From contig CAZFHP010000071.1 of the NCBI GenBank assembly GCA_964519365.1, forward strand, positions 1 through 6,881: a stretch of 6,881 nt of DNA. The letters run 5' to 3'. This stretch comes from CAZFHP01 sp964519365 (GTDB lineage Bacteria; Babelota; Babeliae; Babelales; RVW-14). Position 1 is the first letter of the stretch; each line of letters starts with the position of its first letter. This document shows, piece after piece, positions 1-6,575 of this stretch. A model generated the notes under the pieces. It was not told the origin of the DNA and made no database searches. It was given only the letters and a program-made list of their open reading frames with translations. Position numbers and translations under genes: made by a program.

Positions 1-3000
1 GAGGAACAACTAATGCATCTGGTGTAAAGAGCTCGTCAGCAACAGGACTTAACGTTTCTTCGACGAGTTCATTTTCGTACCATGTGTTTGCATATGGATT
101 GTTTGAGTTATGAACAAATGCATTATTGCTGTCTGCTGTTGTTGATGGCCAGCCAATTGCTACGTTTGTTGCACCTTGTGGTACACATGATAGCAAGAAC
201 AGATGATGAGCTCTTTGGCCATCATATTCTGTTGCTGCTACTTCTGCTGGGAACTGATCACCATTTTGCAATGACAACAACACTTTTGATGGAACTTGAG
301 GATCTGTTCCTGGAAGTGCTTCTGGTGGTAAGTTGTGCTTAAACACATTGAAGTAACCAGATTCTGAGATCCAGTTATTCGTTGTACCATCAGCCATCAT
401 GTTCAGTGTTGAACCAAGCATAAAGATACGGCCATAGCCTGTATAGTTTGTATCGTTGACATCACCATGATCATAGAACTTGATCACTGAGGTGCTGTCA
501 CCATCTGGGCCACGGTTGTTGTCAACAATGGATGGAGCATCTTTTGCAACAAATCGAACGCCAGCGGCGTTGAGTGATTCCCAAAGCGCTATTGTTGAAT
601 TGAAGAGCTGTATTTCTGGGAAGCGATATCTATCACGATCGATGCCGTCATAGGTAAATAACGCATCAGCAAATACAAAACGTTCACCACCAATAACTGC
701 CGGCTCAGATGTCATGGCACTAGGTACACCGTCAATCATACGCGTTGCATCTGAGTGTCTGAACGTTGTCCACAAGAATCTTTCGTGATTATTGCAGAAC
801 CATACTGGAGCGTTATAACAGTTGTATTCTTGGTCACGAACTAATGGTCGATTATCAGCTTCAACACCTGTGTAGTCTACAGGAATCGTTGGCATGTTAA
901 CCCAACCATCACGAACTTCTGTTGCATAATCACGAGCAGCTGATGTATCAGGATCAATCGTTTGCGTATTTGGTACGGACGTTGTTGTCAACGGACCTTC
1001 AACTTCAACGACGTTTTGACCATGCTGACCACGTGGGGTCATATGATCGCCAGGTGTGATATAGTACCCGTTATATGTTCCTGCATCGTTGAGCAAGACA
1101 GCGTCAAAATCAAGCGATGCGATATCAACAGGGCTTAAGGAGACTTCTTCTTCTAAGAACTCTTCTTCGCCTCGTGCTCGCATACGGTTGATTGAACTCT
1201 TCCATCTCTTATACTCTTTGCTATCACCCATAAGCTTACGTGCTTCTTCTTCACTCAAGCCAAATGTAGGAGCGATTATCTTCCACATGTTGTAGATATA
1301 ACCAACACCTGGTTTAGATGAACCGGAACATCTGAAAAGCGTAGAACCGTTACCACGCAAGTTGATTTGTGCGTGGCGTGGGTTTTCACGTGTTAATGGG
1401 TTGGATGCTTGGTACAAGCTGATTTCGTTGGTAAAGAGAGCTACATCAAGACCGTCAACAACAAATGCTGCTGGGTTCTTTTTCTTGAGAATAGCGCCTG
1501 AACCACCGTTAGCATATTTTGCATAATCGTGAAGAGCTAGTAAATCAGGTGTGTTTACACTACCGGCAACGTAATCAAAGAACGTGTTATGGAAAACATC
1601 AAGCACGCCGTTGACACCAAGAATAAAGCCGTTACGTACGTTACGTAAGCTTATATCTTCTTGTACGTCACGTGAGTATGCCCAGTAGTATCCAAGAATT
1701 GGTTCACCAAAGACCGCTTCTTCTTCTACCAAGAATGGTCGTGTTGTGCGTGCTTTACTCCATTGCATATCTTTCCATGAGCTAAGCGCGCCACGTTTTT
1801 TCTTAGGTCTCTTGCCACGTGCATAGAACTCTTCTTCTTCTTCACCTGTTGGTGGAACATTGAAGTAATCCCAATATGGATCAGCAGCTCGTTTGGTTAC
1901 TGACTGACAATCGTTGATAACAAGAAGACCACGTCTGTCAGCACCGTTAGGAGCATATTGCACAGCTGAGTCTCTGTTTTGGTAATACTGATTATCAGTT
2001 ACTCTAAAGAATGCTTGGCCACCAGCTGGAACAGAATAGTTACGTGTTGTTCGAATACTTGCTGGATCGTAGGCACCAACTTTGTGTCCACAAACAAGAA
2101 CTGCACCTTCGTTGAATGGGTACTTGTAGCGAACTTGCCAGAATTCAGGATCATGTTCACTAAAGATACCTTCATCAAAGCCAAACGTGTAAGCACCTAA
2201 AATAAAGAGGACCATACGGCCGGTGCCATGATTGGAAGGGTCAAATGCAAGCGTTGCAAAACCGCCTTCAGTTGCGCTTACTTCATGATGAAGCCCTGTT
2301 GGATCTGTTGACAACCATGTGATATGGGAGTTTGGACCAACAGCAACAGCTGTTCTCAAGCTGCTGTCTGCAACGGTACGTGTACCAAGTGATTTACGTT
2401 GGAACGTTACTTTGTTGCTTTGTTGTGCTTCTGTTTCAGTTTGCTCCATGGTGATCAAGACTTTTGTTCCACCAGCATTGTTTCCTAATGCTGAGAACGA
2501 ATTATCATCTTGGACGTCTACCGATTGGCAGCCATCTATATCACCTGTGAACTTAACGATTGTGCCATCAGCCATCTTGAAGATCGTTTTACCTTTACCC
2601 TTAAAGGTAACAACTAAATCAAGCGCTTCAAGGCCACAGCCTTCTTCTTCCCAAGATTCTTCTTCGCAGCTAGAACCATAGCTTTCAATTTGGTCATCAG
2701 GAGTTTCTCGTGTACGATGAATAACTTTCGTTCCATCCATCTTGTTTACTCGAGCCCCTGAGCCAAGAGTTTTACCTCTAAATGTCAAGTTATAATCGAG
2801 GTTAACGATAACCGTACGGCCTTCAAGAACATCAATGTAAACTTGTGAGAACCCTGCACCTGTATAACTACCACCTGTTGGGTCTGTGTATGGCTCAATT
2901 ATTGTAGGCGACTTAACATTAATGGTCATGTCTGTTTCGTGTGCTGTAAGCGTAATATCACCATCTACTTTAAGTGTACATGGAGCGCCTGTTCCATTTA

Positions 3001-3538
3001 AAAGACCATAAATATCAAGTGTGTTATCTGCAGCGGTTGCTTCAAACTGTGTGTTCAAAGTTTGGTTGCCGATAATTAACTTGCTACCTCTGCCACGAGA
3101 TTTGTTCCAACGACGCGTACGAGCCCATGCTGCTTTTTTGATCTTTTGTTTTGAGGCGCGTTTTTTTCGTTTCAAACGCCATGCTGGATCTTTTGACAAC
3201 TTTTTACCAACACTTCTAAGTGTAGCCTCTTCCTCTTCGCTGTATTCTTCTTCTGCAAATTCTTCTTCTTCAGGAATTTGCTCGGTGTTGATAATTCTGT
3301 CACCTTCTAAATAATCTCCACTCGCTTCTTCTTCAACATACTCTTCTTCTGTTCCATTTTTGTGTGAATTCTTTTTGAGCTTCTTCGTCTTCTTCCCTCT
3401 GAGCAGTGGTTCTCCTTTTGCAAAACCATCTGTGTCGACGAAACTTCCAACAGGCATCCAATCAAATGCAAATATCCCAGAACAAGACATCGCGGCAAGC
3501 ACTGTTGAAAGAAGCAGTATTCTTAGTTTTCGTATCAT
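1..3538 (-). CDS. Giant secreted protein of unknown family, C-terminus beyond window
   Basis: I read this frame codon by codon and found no stop in 1179 codons; it leaves the window at base 1, so the C-terminus is missing. The ATG at 3538 follows AGGGAG by 5 bases. Residues 1-24 look like a signal peptide: basic MIRKLR, then a hydrophobic stretch (ILLLSTVLAAM), with a plausible cleavage after GIFA. Export to periplasm, surface or outside is therefore inferred. Residues 47-61 are basic, 64-104 acidic, and 108-153 strongly basic. From about 154 onward the chain is rich in Gly, Asn, Thr, Asp and alternating hydrophobics, as in beta-helix or beta-sandwich surface proteins. Further charged inserts lie near 292-299, 566-582, 605-607 and 763-798. 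A motif F-[RK]-G-K followed by K-M-(A)-D-G-T occurs near 253-270 and 312-326. Scattered Cys include C291/C301 and C907/C915. I recognise no catalytic motif or named family. Autotransporter, adhesin or structural envelope protein are guesses; the missing C-terminus would help decide. Confidence 0.93.
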   Translation of the reverse strand, partial: MIRKLRILLLSTVLAAMSCSGIFAFDWMPVGSFVDTDGFAKGEPLLRGKKTKKLKKNSHKNGTEEEYVEEEASGDYLEGDRIINTEQIPEEEEFAEEEYSEEEEATLRSVGKKLSKDPAWRLKRKKRASKQKIKKAAWARTRRWNKSRGRGSKLIIGNQTLNTQFEATAADNTLDIYGLLNGTGAPCTLKVDGDITLTAHETDMTINVKSPTIIEPYTDPTGGSYTGAGFSQVYIDVLEGRTVIVNLDYNLTFRGKTLGSGARVNKMDGTKVIHRTRETPDDQIESYGSSCEEESWEEEGCGLEALDLVVTFKGKGKTIFKMADGTIVKFTGDIDGCQSVDVQDDNSFSALGNNAGGTKVLITMEQTETEAQQSNKVTFQRKSLGTRTVADSSLRTAVAVGPNSHITWLSTDPTGLHHEVSATEGGFATLAFDPSNHGTGRMVLFILGAYTFGFDEGIFSEHDPEFWQVRYKYPFNEGAVLVCGHKVGAYDPASIRTTRNYSVPAGGQAFFRVTDNQYYQNRDSAVQYAPNGADRRGLLVINDCQSVTKRAADPYWDYFNVPPTGEEEEEFYARGKRPKKKRGALSSWKDMQWSKARTTRPFLVEEEAVFGEPILGYYWAYSRDVQEDISLRNVRNGFILGVNGVLDVFHNTFFDYVAGSVNTPDLLALHDYAKYANGGSGAILKKKNPAAFVVDGLDVALFTNEISLYQASNPLTRENPRHAQINLRGNGSTLFRCSGSSKPGVGYIYNMWKIIAPTFGLSEEEARKLMGDSKEYKRWKSSINRMRARGEEEFLEEEVSLSPVDIASLDFDAVLLNDAGTYNGYYITPGDHMTPRGQHGQNVVEVEGPLTTTSVPNTQTIDPDTSAARDYATEVRDGWVNMPTIPVDYTGVEADNRPLVRDQEYNCYNAPVWFCNNHERFLWTTFRHSDATRMIDGVPSAMTSEPAVIGGERFVFADALFTYDGIDRDRYRFPEIQLFNSTIALWESLNAAGVRFVAKDAPSIVDNNRGPDGDSTSVIKFYDHGDVNDTNYTGYGRIFMLGSTLNMMADGTTNNWISESGYFNVFKHNLPPEALPGTDPQVPSKVLLSLQNGDQFPAEVAATEYDGQRAHHLFLLSCVPQGATNVAIGWPSTTADSNNAFVHNSNNPYANTWYENELVEETLSPVADELFTPDALVVP
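1145..1252 (-). repeat. Charged insert with three GAA runs (residues 763-798)
   Basis: EEE at 1244-1252 opens a helical-looking charged segment (EEEARKLMGDSKEYKRW), continues through a basic SSINRMRAR stretch and closes with EEE-FL-EEE at 1145-1168. It differs sharply in composition from the beta-like sequence on both sides. Confidence 0.7.
1718..1843 (-). repeat. Acidic/basic insert with GAA runs (residues 566-607)
   Basis: Five consecutive Glu codons at 1829-1843 are followed within a few residues by the basic run RGKRPKKKR. A second EEE triplet lies at 1718-1726, after a Trp- and Lys/Arg-containing stretch. The pattern repeats that of residues 64-153: Glu run, then basic Trp-containing run. 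Confidence 0.7.
2633..2668 (-). repeat. Cys-bracketed acidic GAA tract (residues 291-302)
   Basis: Two GAA triplet runs encode EEE-SW-EEE, with C291 directly before and C301 just after. The two cysteines could form a disulfide that closes a short acidic loop in an exported protein. This is read directly from the frame; the disulfide is inference. Confidence 0.65.
3227..3349 (-). repeat. GAA-rich codon-repeat tract coding poly-Glu (residues 64-104)
   Basis: This stretch of the giant gene contains runs of GAA/GAG codons (TTC/CTC on the plus strand) giving EEE, EEE, EEEE, EEE and EEEE blocks separated by short spacers with Tyr, Phe and Ala. It is followed at once by a Lys/Arg/Trp-rich segment (residues 108-153). 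The segment is probably disordered. Its trinucleotide nature means length changes would keep the frame. Confidence 0.8.
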
Positions 3539-3543
3539 TGCTT

Positions 3544-3549
3544 CTCCCT
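3544..3549 (-). promoter_or_regulatory. Ribosome binding site of the giant secreted protein
   Basis: On the minus strand AGGGAG lies 5 bases before the ATG at 3538. It fixes the start, which also gives a complete signal peptide. No in-frame start further upstream has a comparable site. Confidence 0.75.
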
Positions 3550-3693
3550 ATATTGGGTAAACCATAAAACACCACAACCTTTTGATTTCCTTCGCGATCA
3601 ACGATCTTTAAATGATCCTCGGGGCTCCTCCTTTCTTATTTACTTCTTTTGTTTTTATTTTTTTGCTTGTAACACTAATAAACTTATTACACC

Positions 3694-3736
3694 AAATAGT
3701 CTTCATGGCCCATGTATAAATACTACGGGACTATTT
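3694..3736. repeat. 8-bp inverted repeat in the leader
   Basis: AAATAGTC (3694-3701) and GACTATTT (3729-3736) are perfect inverted copies around 27 bases. The enclosed sequence contains a second small palindrome, CATGG-C-CCATG (3704-3714). In the minus-strand transcript it covers the end of the possible 25-codon ORF, so it could form a leader stem-loop. A protein-binding site is the alternative. Confidence 0.45.
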
Positions 3737-3780
3737 CTTTGAAAATTAGAAAATAACGATTGAATGGGAATTACTCTCAT
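3703..3780 (-). CDS. Possible 25-residue leader ORF
   Basis: ATG at 3780 follows a full AAGGAG Shine-Dalgarno site (3792-3787) by an ideal 6 bases, and the frame ends in TGA at 3705-3703. The peptide begins MRVIPIQ, is moderately hydrophobic with Phe and Ser/Asn in the middle, and ends VVFIHGP. It lies downstream of the predicted promoter and 164 bases ahead of the giant gene. It could be a leader peptide, a small protein, or the broken N-terminus of a longer gene. The final residues resemble the first strand of alpha/beta hydrolases, but this is too short to rely on. I know no homologue. Confidence 0.35.
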   Translation of the reverse strand: MRVIPIQSLFSNFQRNSPVVFIHGP

Positions 3781-3790
3781 GATGATCTCC

Positions 3791-3808
3791 TTATTTAAGC
3801 ACATTCAT
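3791..3808 (-). CDS. Possible 5-codon mini-ORF ahead of the leader ORF
   Basis: ATG at 3808 follows GGGAGGA (3824-3818) by 9 bases and reads MNVLK then TAA. The stop codon overlaps the AAGGAG site of the 25-codon ORF, an arrangement that could couple their translation. So short a frame can easily occur by chance. Confidence 0.15.
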   Translation of the reverse strand: MNVLK

Positions 3809-3856
3809 ACTACACAATCCTCCCAACCATTTTAATGTGGTCACTACTTAGCATTA

Positions 3857-3884
3857 ACATTAGCTTGTGTTGATTAAATGTCAA
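3857..3884 (-). promoter_or_regulatory. Sigma70-like promoter for the giant-gene leader
   Basis: On the minus strand a perfect -35 TTGACA (3884-3879) is followed after 16 bases by TAATGT (3862-3857), a 4/6 match to the -10 consensus. Transcription would start near 3850 and give a leader of about 310 bases before the giant gene. It is the best promoter match in the gap. A 16-base spacer is slightly short but acceptable. Confidence 0.55.
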
Positions 3885-3951
3885 GTTAACTTTGCCATAA
3901 ATTTTTATTTTTTTTGCGCCTGCTGGATCTCGTGCTGGATAGACAATGGGC

Positions 3952-3978
3952 TTTACAAAAATATTCTCCTACCATAAA
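3952..3978 (+). promoter_or_regulatory. Weak promoter candidate for the aminotransferase
   Basis: TTTACA (3952-3957) and CATAAA (3973-3978) are separated by 15 bases, which is short. TATAAA at 3982-3987 is a better -10 but lies too far from this -35. The true start site is unclear. Confidence 0.2.
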
Positions 3979-4026
3979 CTCTATAAAAACAACTGGTTAA
4001 TAGTGTAGAAAAAACACGCACACAAA

Positions 4027-4051
4027 AGTAAAGACTTTACTAATTTTTTTT
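4027..4051 (+). terminator. Small hairpin plus T8 before the aminotransferase ribosome site
   Basis: AGTAAA-GAC-TTTACT (4027-4041) forms a perfect 6-bp stem with a 3-base loop, followed by AA and eight T. The form is that of an intrinsic terminator, but the stem has only one G-C pair, so it would be weak. It lies directly before the GGGAG ribosome site. It may act as an attenuator or simply shape the 5' leader. Confidence 0.3.
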
Positions 4052-4056
4052 GGGAG
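4052..4056 (+). promoter_or_regulatory. Ribosome binding site deciding the aminotransferase start
   Basis: GGGAG lies 8 bases before the ATG at 4065. The in-frame TTG at 4050 would overlap this site and has none of its own, so 4065 is the likely start. Confidence 0.7.
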
Positions 4057-4064
4057 AACATCGC

Positions 4065-5306
4065 ATGCAGAAGCAAACGGTTCCATTTTTTTCATTACAC
4101 GAACAAACTGAAACAATAGAGCCACTCGTTCGTAAAGCATTACAAAACATAATTTCACACCAACAATTTATTGGTGGTAAAATCATCGAAGATTTCGAAA
4201 AAAAACTCGCCGATTATTTGCACGTTCCCCATGTTATTTCATGCAACTCTGGAACAGATGGGTTATGGTTAGCACTCAAAGCGCTCGATCTTAAAAAAAA
4301 TTCTATCGTTCTAACAACACCGTTTTCGTTTATTGCCTCGAGCAGCGAAATAGTTGCCCATGGCGCAGATCCTGTATTTATCGACATCGATACTAAGACG
4401 TATAACGTATGCCCAACGCAGCTGCGTCTTTGGCTTGAACATAACGCCGTTATTAAAGATAGTCAGGCAGTTCACAAAAAAACCGAACAACCAATCTCTG
4501 GAATAGTAGTCGTCGATATTTTTGGCCAGTGCGCAGACTTTCATGCAATAAGAGCTATTGCAGACGAATGGGGCTTATGGATTGTTGAAGATGCGTGCCA
4601 GGCAATAGGCGCCTCGATTAATCACAAAAAAGCCGGTACGTGGGGCGATATTGGCGTCTTTTCATTTTACCCAACAAAAAATTTAGGCGCATGGGGAGAC
4701 GGTGGGTGCTGCACAACAGCTGATCCGTTTTTAGCCGAACGTTTGTTGCGTTTACGTAATCACGGACGTAAAAGCCATTATGAATACGAAGAGCTTGGAA
4801 TAAACTCTCGGCTTGATGGCATGCAAGCAACGGTGCTTTCGTGTAAGCTTGACATGCTTGATACGTTAAATAAAAAACGACGCGCGCTTGCTGAGCGATA
4901 TAATCGCAATCTTGAAACTATTGCCGGGGTAGTATTACCGTATGAACAAGAAGAAAGCAAGCATGTATATCACCAGTATTCAATACGTGTCTGCGATCCT
5001 GAGAATAAAAATATAAGCTTGCAAAAGCAATTTATGACACACTTAGAAGATCACAATATTGGCTGTCGAATCTTTTATCCACAGTTGTTGAGTGATATCG
5101 AATTTTTTAACACACGGCCTGAACTTAAAAACCCTTGTCCTGTTGCAGAACAAACAGTACGAACGATTGTCTCGCTGCCTATTTGGCCAGAGCTGGGTGT
5201 TAGTGACATTAATTATGTGTGTGATGTGATTAAGGGGTTTGGGGGGAGTGTTCAGGATAAAACTGAACGTGTTGAGCATGTTAAACAAGATATTGCTGGG
5301 GTGTGA
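4065..5306 (+). CDS. DegT/DnrJ/EryC1/StrS-family PLP sugar aminotransferase (WbpE-like)
   Basis: This 413-residue protein is a fold-type I, PLP-dependent enzyme that transfers an amino group, usually from glutamate, to a keto group on a nucleotide-linked sugar in the cytoplasm. It would feed amino-sugar synthesis for surface polysaccharides or glycans. Visible features are SGTDGL at 62-67 (phosphate-side loop), GQCADF at 154-159, EDACQAIGA at 175-183 with D176 and Q179 placed to hold PLP, and the Schiff-base lysine K205 in FYPTKNLGAWGDGG. NSRLDGMQA at 247-255 is the family's substrate-side signature. GQCADF and the overall pattern most resemble WbpE/WlbC, which act on a UDP-3-keto-glucuronate sugar, but substrate cannot be fixed from sequence. 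Length is normal apart from about 20 extra polar residues at the C-terminus. No other sugar-pathway gene lies in the window, so it may be a lone gene with its own promoter. Confidence 0.93.
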   Translation: MQKQTVPFFSLHEQTETIEPLVRKALQNIISHQQFIGGKIIEDFEKKLADYLHVPHVISCNSGTDGLWLALKALDLKKNSIVLTTPFSFIASSSEIVAHGADPVFIDIDTKTYNVCPTQLRLWLEHNAVIKDSQAVHKKTEQPISGIVVVDIFGQCADFHAIRAIADEWGLWIVEDACQAIGASINHKKAGTWGDIGVFSFYPTKNLGAWGDGGCCTTADPFLAERLLRLRNHGRKSHYEYEELGINSRLDGMQATVLSCKLDMLDTLNKKRRALAERYNRNLETIAGVVLPYEQEESKHVYHQYSIRVCDPENKNISLQKQFMTHLEDHNIGCRIFYPQLLSDIEFFNTRPELKNPCPVAEQTVRTIVSLPIWPELGVSDINYVCDVIKGFGGSVQDKTERVEHVKQDIAGV

Positions 5307-5323
5307 TTTTTGGTAGTTTTTGA

Positions 5324-5461
5324 TTGTCTGAACCACGATTTACATGATTGGTAGGATTTACAAGATACTTTAAGCAAAGCTTATAAAACAAATTGAAGAT
5401 TTCTTTTGATCCAAAGAATCCTGTTAAATCCTACCAATCATGTAAATCGTGGTTCAGACAA
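5324..5461. repeat. Perfect 37-bp inverted repeat between aminotransferase and ruvB
   Basis: Bases 5324-5360 and 5425-5461 are exact reverse complements over 37 bp, separated by 64 bases. Beyond the perfect part the arms continue imperfectly inward (GGATTTACAAGAT against GGATTTAACAGGAT). The spacer has its own small hairpin, TAAGC-AAA-GCTTA at 5371-5383. The whole could fold into a long stem in RNA or a cruciform in DNA. There is no T run at the end, so it is not a classic intrinsic terminator, although it may shield the 3' end of the aminotransferase message. The outer 19 bp recur after ruvB, which suggests an interspersed, MITE-like element. Confidence 0.9.
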
Positions 5462-5519
5462 ATACGTAACAAACGAAACTCCAAACCGTTATGAAACAAG
5501 CCTAAAAAGCGAGCATACC

Positions 5520-6572
5520 ATGCAAAACATAGACCCTACAGATGCCCCCATAGAATTACTCAACATACAAGAGACTCCTGAAGACAAGATTATAACGTTT
5601 GAACCATCAAGCTTTGACGAATACTTGGGCCAACAAGAACTTAAAGAAAAACTTAACGTCTATGTTCAAGCGAGTGCGATGCGTGACGAGCCGCTTGACC
5701 ACCTGCTCGTCTTTGGCCCGCCAGGCTTAGGCAAAACAACACTCGCACGTGTGATAGCAAAAGAGTTAAACGCGCCGTTTAAAATTACAAGCGCGCCGAT
5801 ACTTGAACGCATGGGCGACTTAGTTGCAATACTCTCAGGGCTCGGACCAAAAGAAGTTTTGTTTATCGACGAGATTCACAGATTACCCAATAATGTCGAG
5901 GAGATGCTCTATAGCGCCATGGAAAATTTCTGTGTCGATGTAATAATTGGTCAGGGCGCTGGGGCCAAATCAATACGATTACCGTTGCAACCGTTTACAC
6001 TTGTTGGCGCAACAACAAAAATGGCATTACTCTCAGGCCCGTTGCAAACACGCTTTGGGATCGTCGAACGGTTAGACTTTTATACGCCCGAAGACTTAGC
6101 ACAAATCGTTATCCAAAACGCAACGCAATATAACATTGCGATTAAACACGATGCTGCACTTGCAATTGGAAAGCGTGCCCGTGGCACGCCCCGAATCGTT
6201 AAAAGAATTTTAAGACGCGTGCGCGACTTTGCACAAGTAAACAAGTACGAACTTATAGATATCGAGATAGTCAATCAGGCGCTTTCGTTTTTAAATATCG
6301 ACCAAGACGGTTTAACAAAATTAGACCGCAAATTACTCACACATATTTTAAAAGACTTTGACGGCGGCCCGGTCGGGCTTGAAACACTTGCAGCGCTGAC
6401 GGGCGAAGATAAAGAGACTATTGAAGACGTCTGTGAGCCTTTTCTCATGAGACAGGGGTTATTACAAAAGACACCGCGGGGCAGGCAGATTCCGGCAAAA
6501 AAAGTTTACTCTTTGCGCCGACGCTTACTTGGCGAAACTATTGATCCTGATAAACAAAACGATATTTTTTAA
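5520..6572 (+). CDS. ruvB: Holliday junction branch-migration ATPase RuvB
   Basis: RuvB is the hexameric AAA+ motor that, with RuvA, drives branch migration of Holliday junctions in recombination and repair. All core motifs are present: Walker A GPPGLGKT (66-73, K72), Walker B LFIDEIH (114-120), sensor 1 GATT (163-166), arginine finger R178 in PLQTRFG, sensor 2 RGTPR (221-225, R225), and the C-terminal winged helix with GGPVGL and a GLLQKTPRGR-type end. The ATG at 5520 gives 350 residues and a constant four-residue offset to E. coli RuvB through the N-domain. An upstream TTG at 5406 would add 38 residues encoded partly by the inverted repeat and is unlikely. The Shine-Dalgarno site is weak (GCGAG region). 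PLQTRFG replaces the common PLRDRFG, keeping the catalytic Arg. No ruvA or ruvC is in the window. About 14 residues longer than the E. coli protein. Confidence 0.97.
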   Translation: MQNIDPTDAPIELLNIQETPEDKIITFEPSSFDEYLGQQELKEKLNVYVQASAMRDEPLDHLLVFGPPGLGKTTLARVIAKELNAPFKITSAPILERMGDLVAILSGLGPKEVLFIDEIHRLPNNVEEMLYSAMENFCVDVIIGQGAGAKSIRLPLQPFTLVGATTKMALLSGPLQTRFGIVERLDFYTPEDLAQIVIQNATQYNIAIKHDAALAIGKRARGTPRIVKRILRRVRDFAQVNKYELIDIEIVNQALSFLNIDQDGLTKLDRKLLTHILKDFDGGPVGLETLAALTGEDKETIEDVCEPFLMRQGLLQKTPRGRQIPAKKVYSLRRRLLGETIDPDKQNDIF

Positions 6573-6575
6573 CGG

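Larger units (their letters stand above)
3539..4064. other. Divergent intergenic region with leader and regulatory elements
   Basis: This 526-base gap separates the divergently transcribed giant gene and aminotransferase. It holds the minus-strand promoter, a leader of about 310 bases with two tiny possible ORFs, an 8-bp inverted repeat, and the plus-strand hairpin and ribosome site, each listed separately. Long A/T runs lie at 3645-3664 and 3901-3915. I see no tRNA or known riboswitch pattern. Confidence 0.7.

Noticed and set aside
3479..3490. Lipoprotein cleavage at C19 of the giant protein
   Set aside because: The residues before the Cys are A-M-S, which do not fit the usual lipobox [LVI][ASTVI][GAS]C; an ordinary signal peptidase I site after A24 is more likely.
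82..3560. Several plus- and minus-strand frames of 60-120 codons inside 1-3560
   Set aside because: All overlap the 1179-codon minus-strand gene in other frames, have no ribosome sites worth noting, and have compositions (Leu- or Ser-rich) expected from reading that gene out of frame.
4050..4064. TTG at 4050 as the aminotransferase start
   Set aside because: It overlaps the GGGAG site that serves the ATG at 4065, and the extra five residues are not part of the family's N-terminus.
4311..5336. Minus-strand frames of 60-97 codons within the aminotransferase and its 3' flank
   Set aside because: They overlap a clear PLP enzyme with all family motifs and show no ribosome sites or recognisable sequence of their own.
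5324..5461. Intrinsic terminator for the aminotransferase
   Set aside because: The arms are far longer than a normal terminator, the spacer is 64 bases, and no T run follows the right arm.
5406..5519. TTG at 5406 as the ruvB start
   Set aside because: The extra 38 residues are encoded partly by the inverted repeat, and alignment by eye with E. coli RuvB places the start at the ATG at 5520.
6080..6274. Minus-strand 64-codon frame inside ruvB
   Set aside because: It lies wholly within the conserved sensor 2 region of RuvB and is a shadow of that frame.
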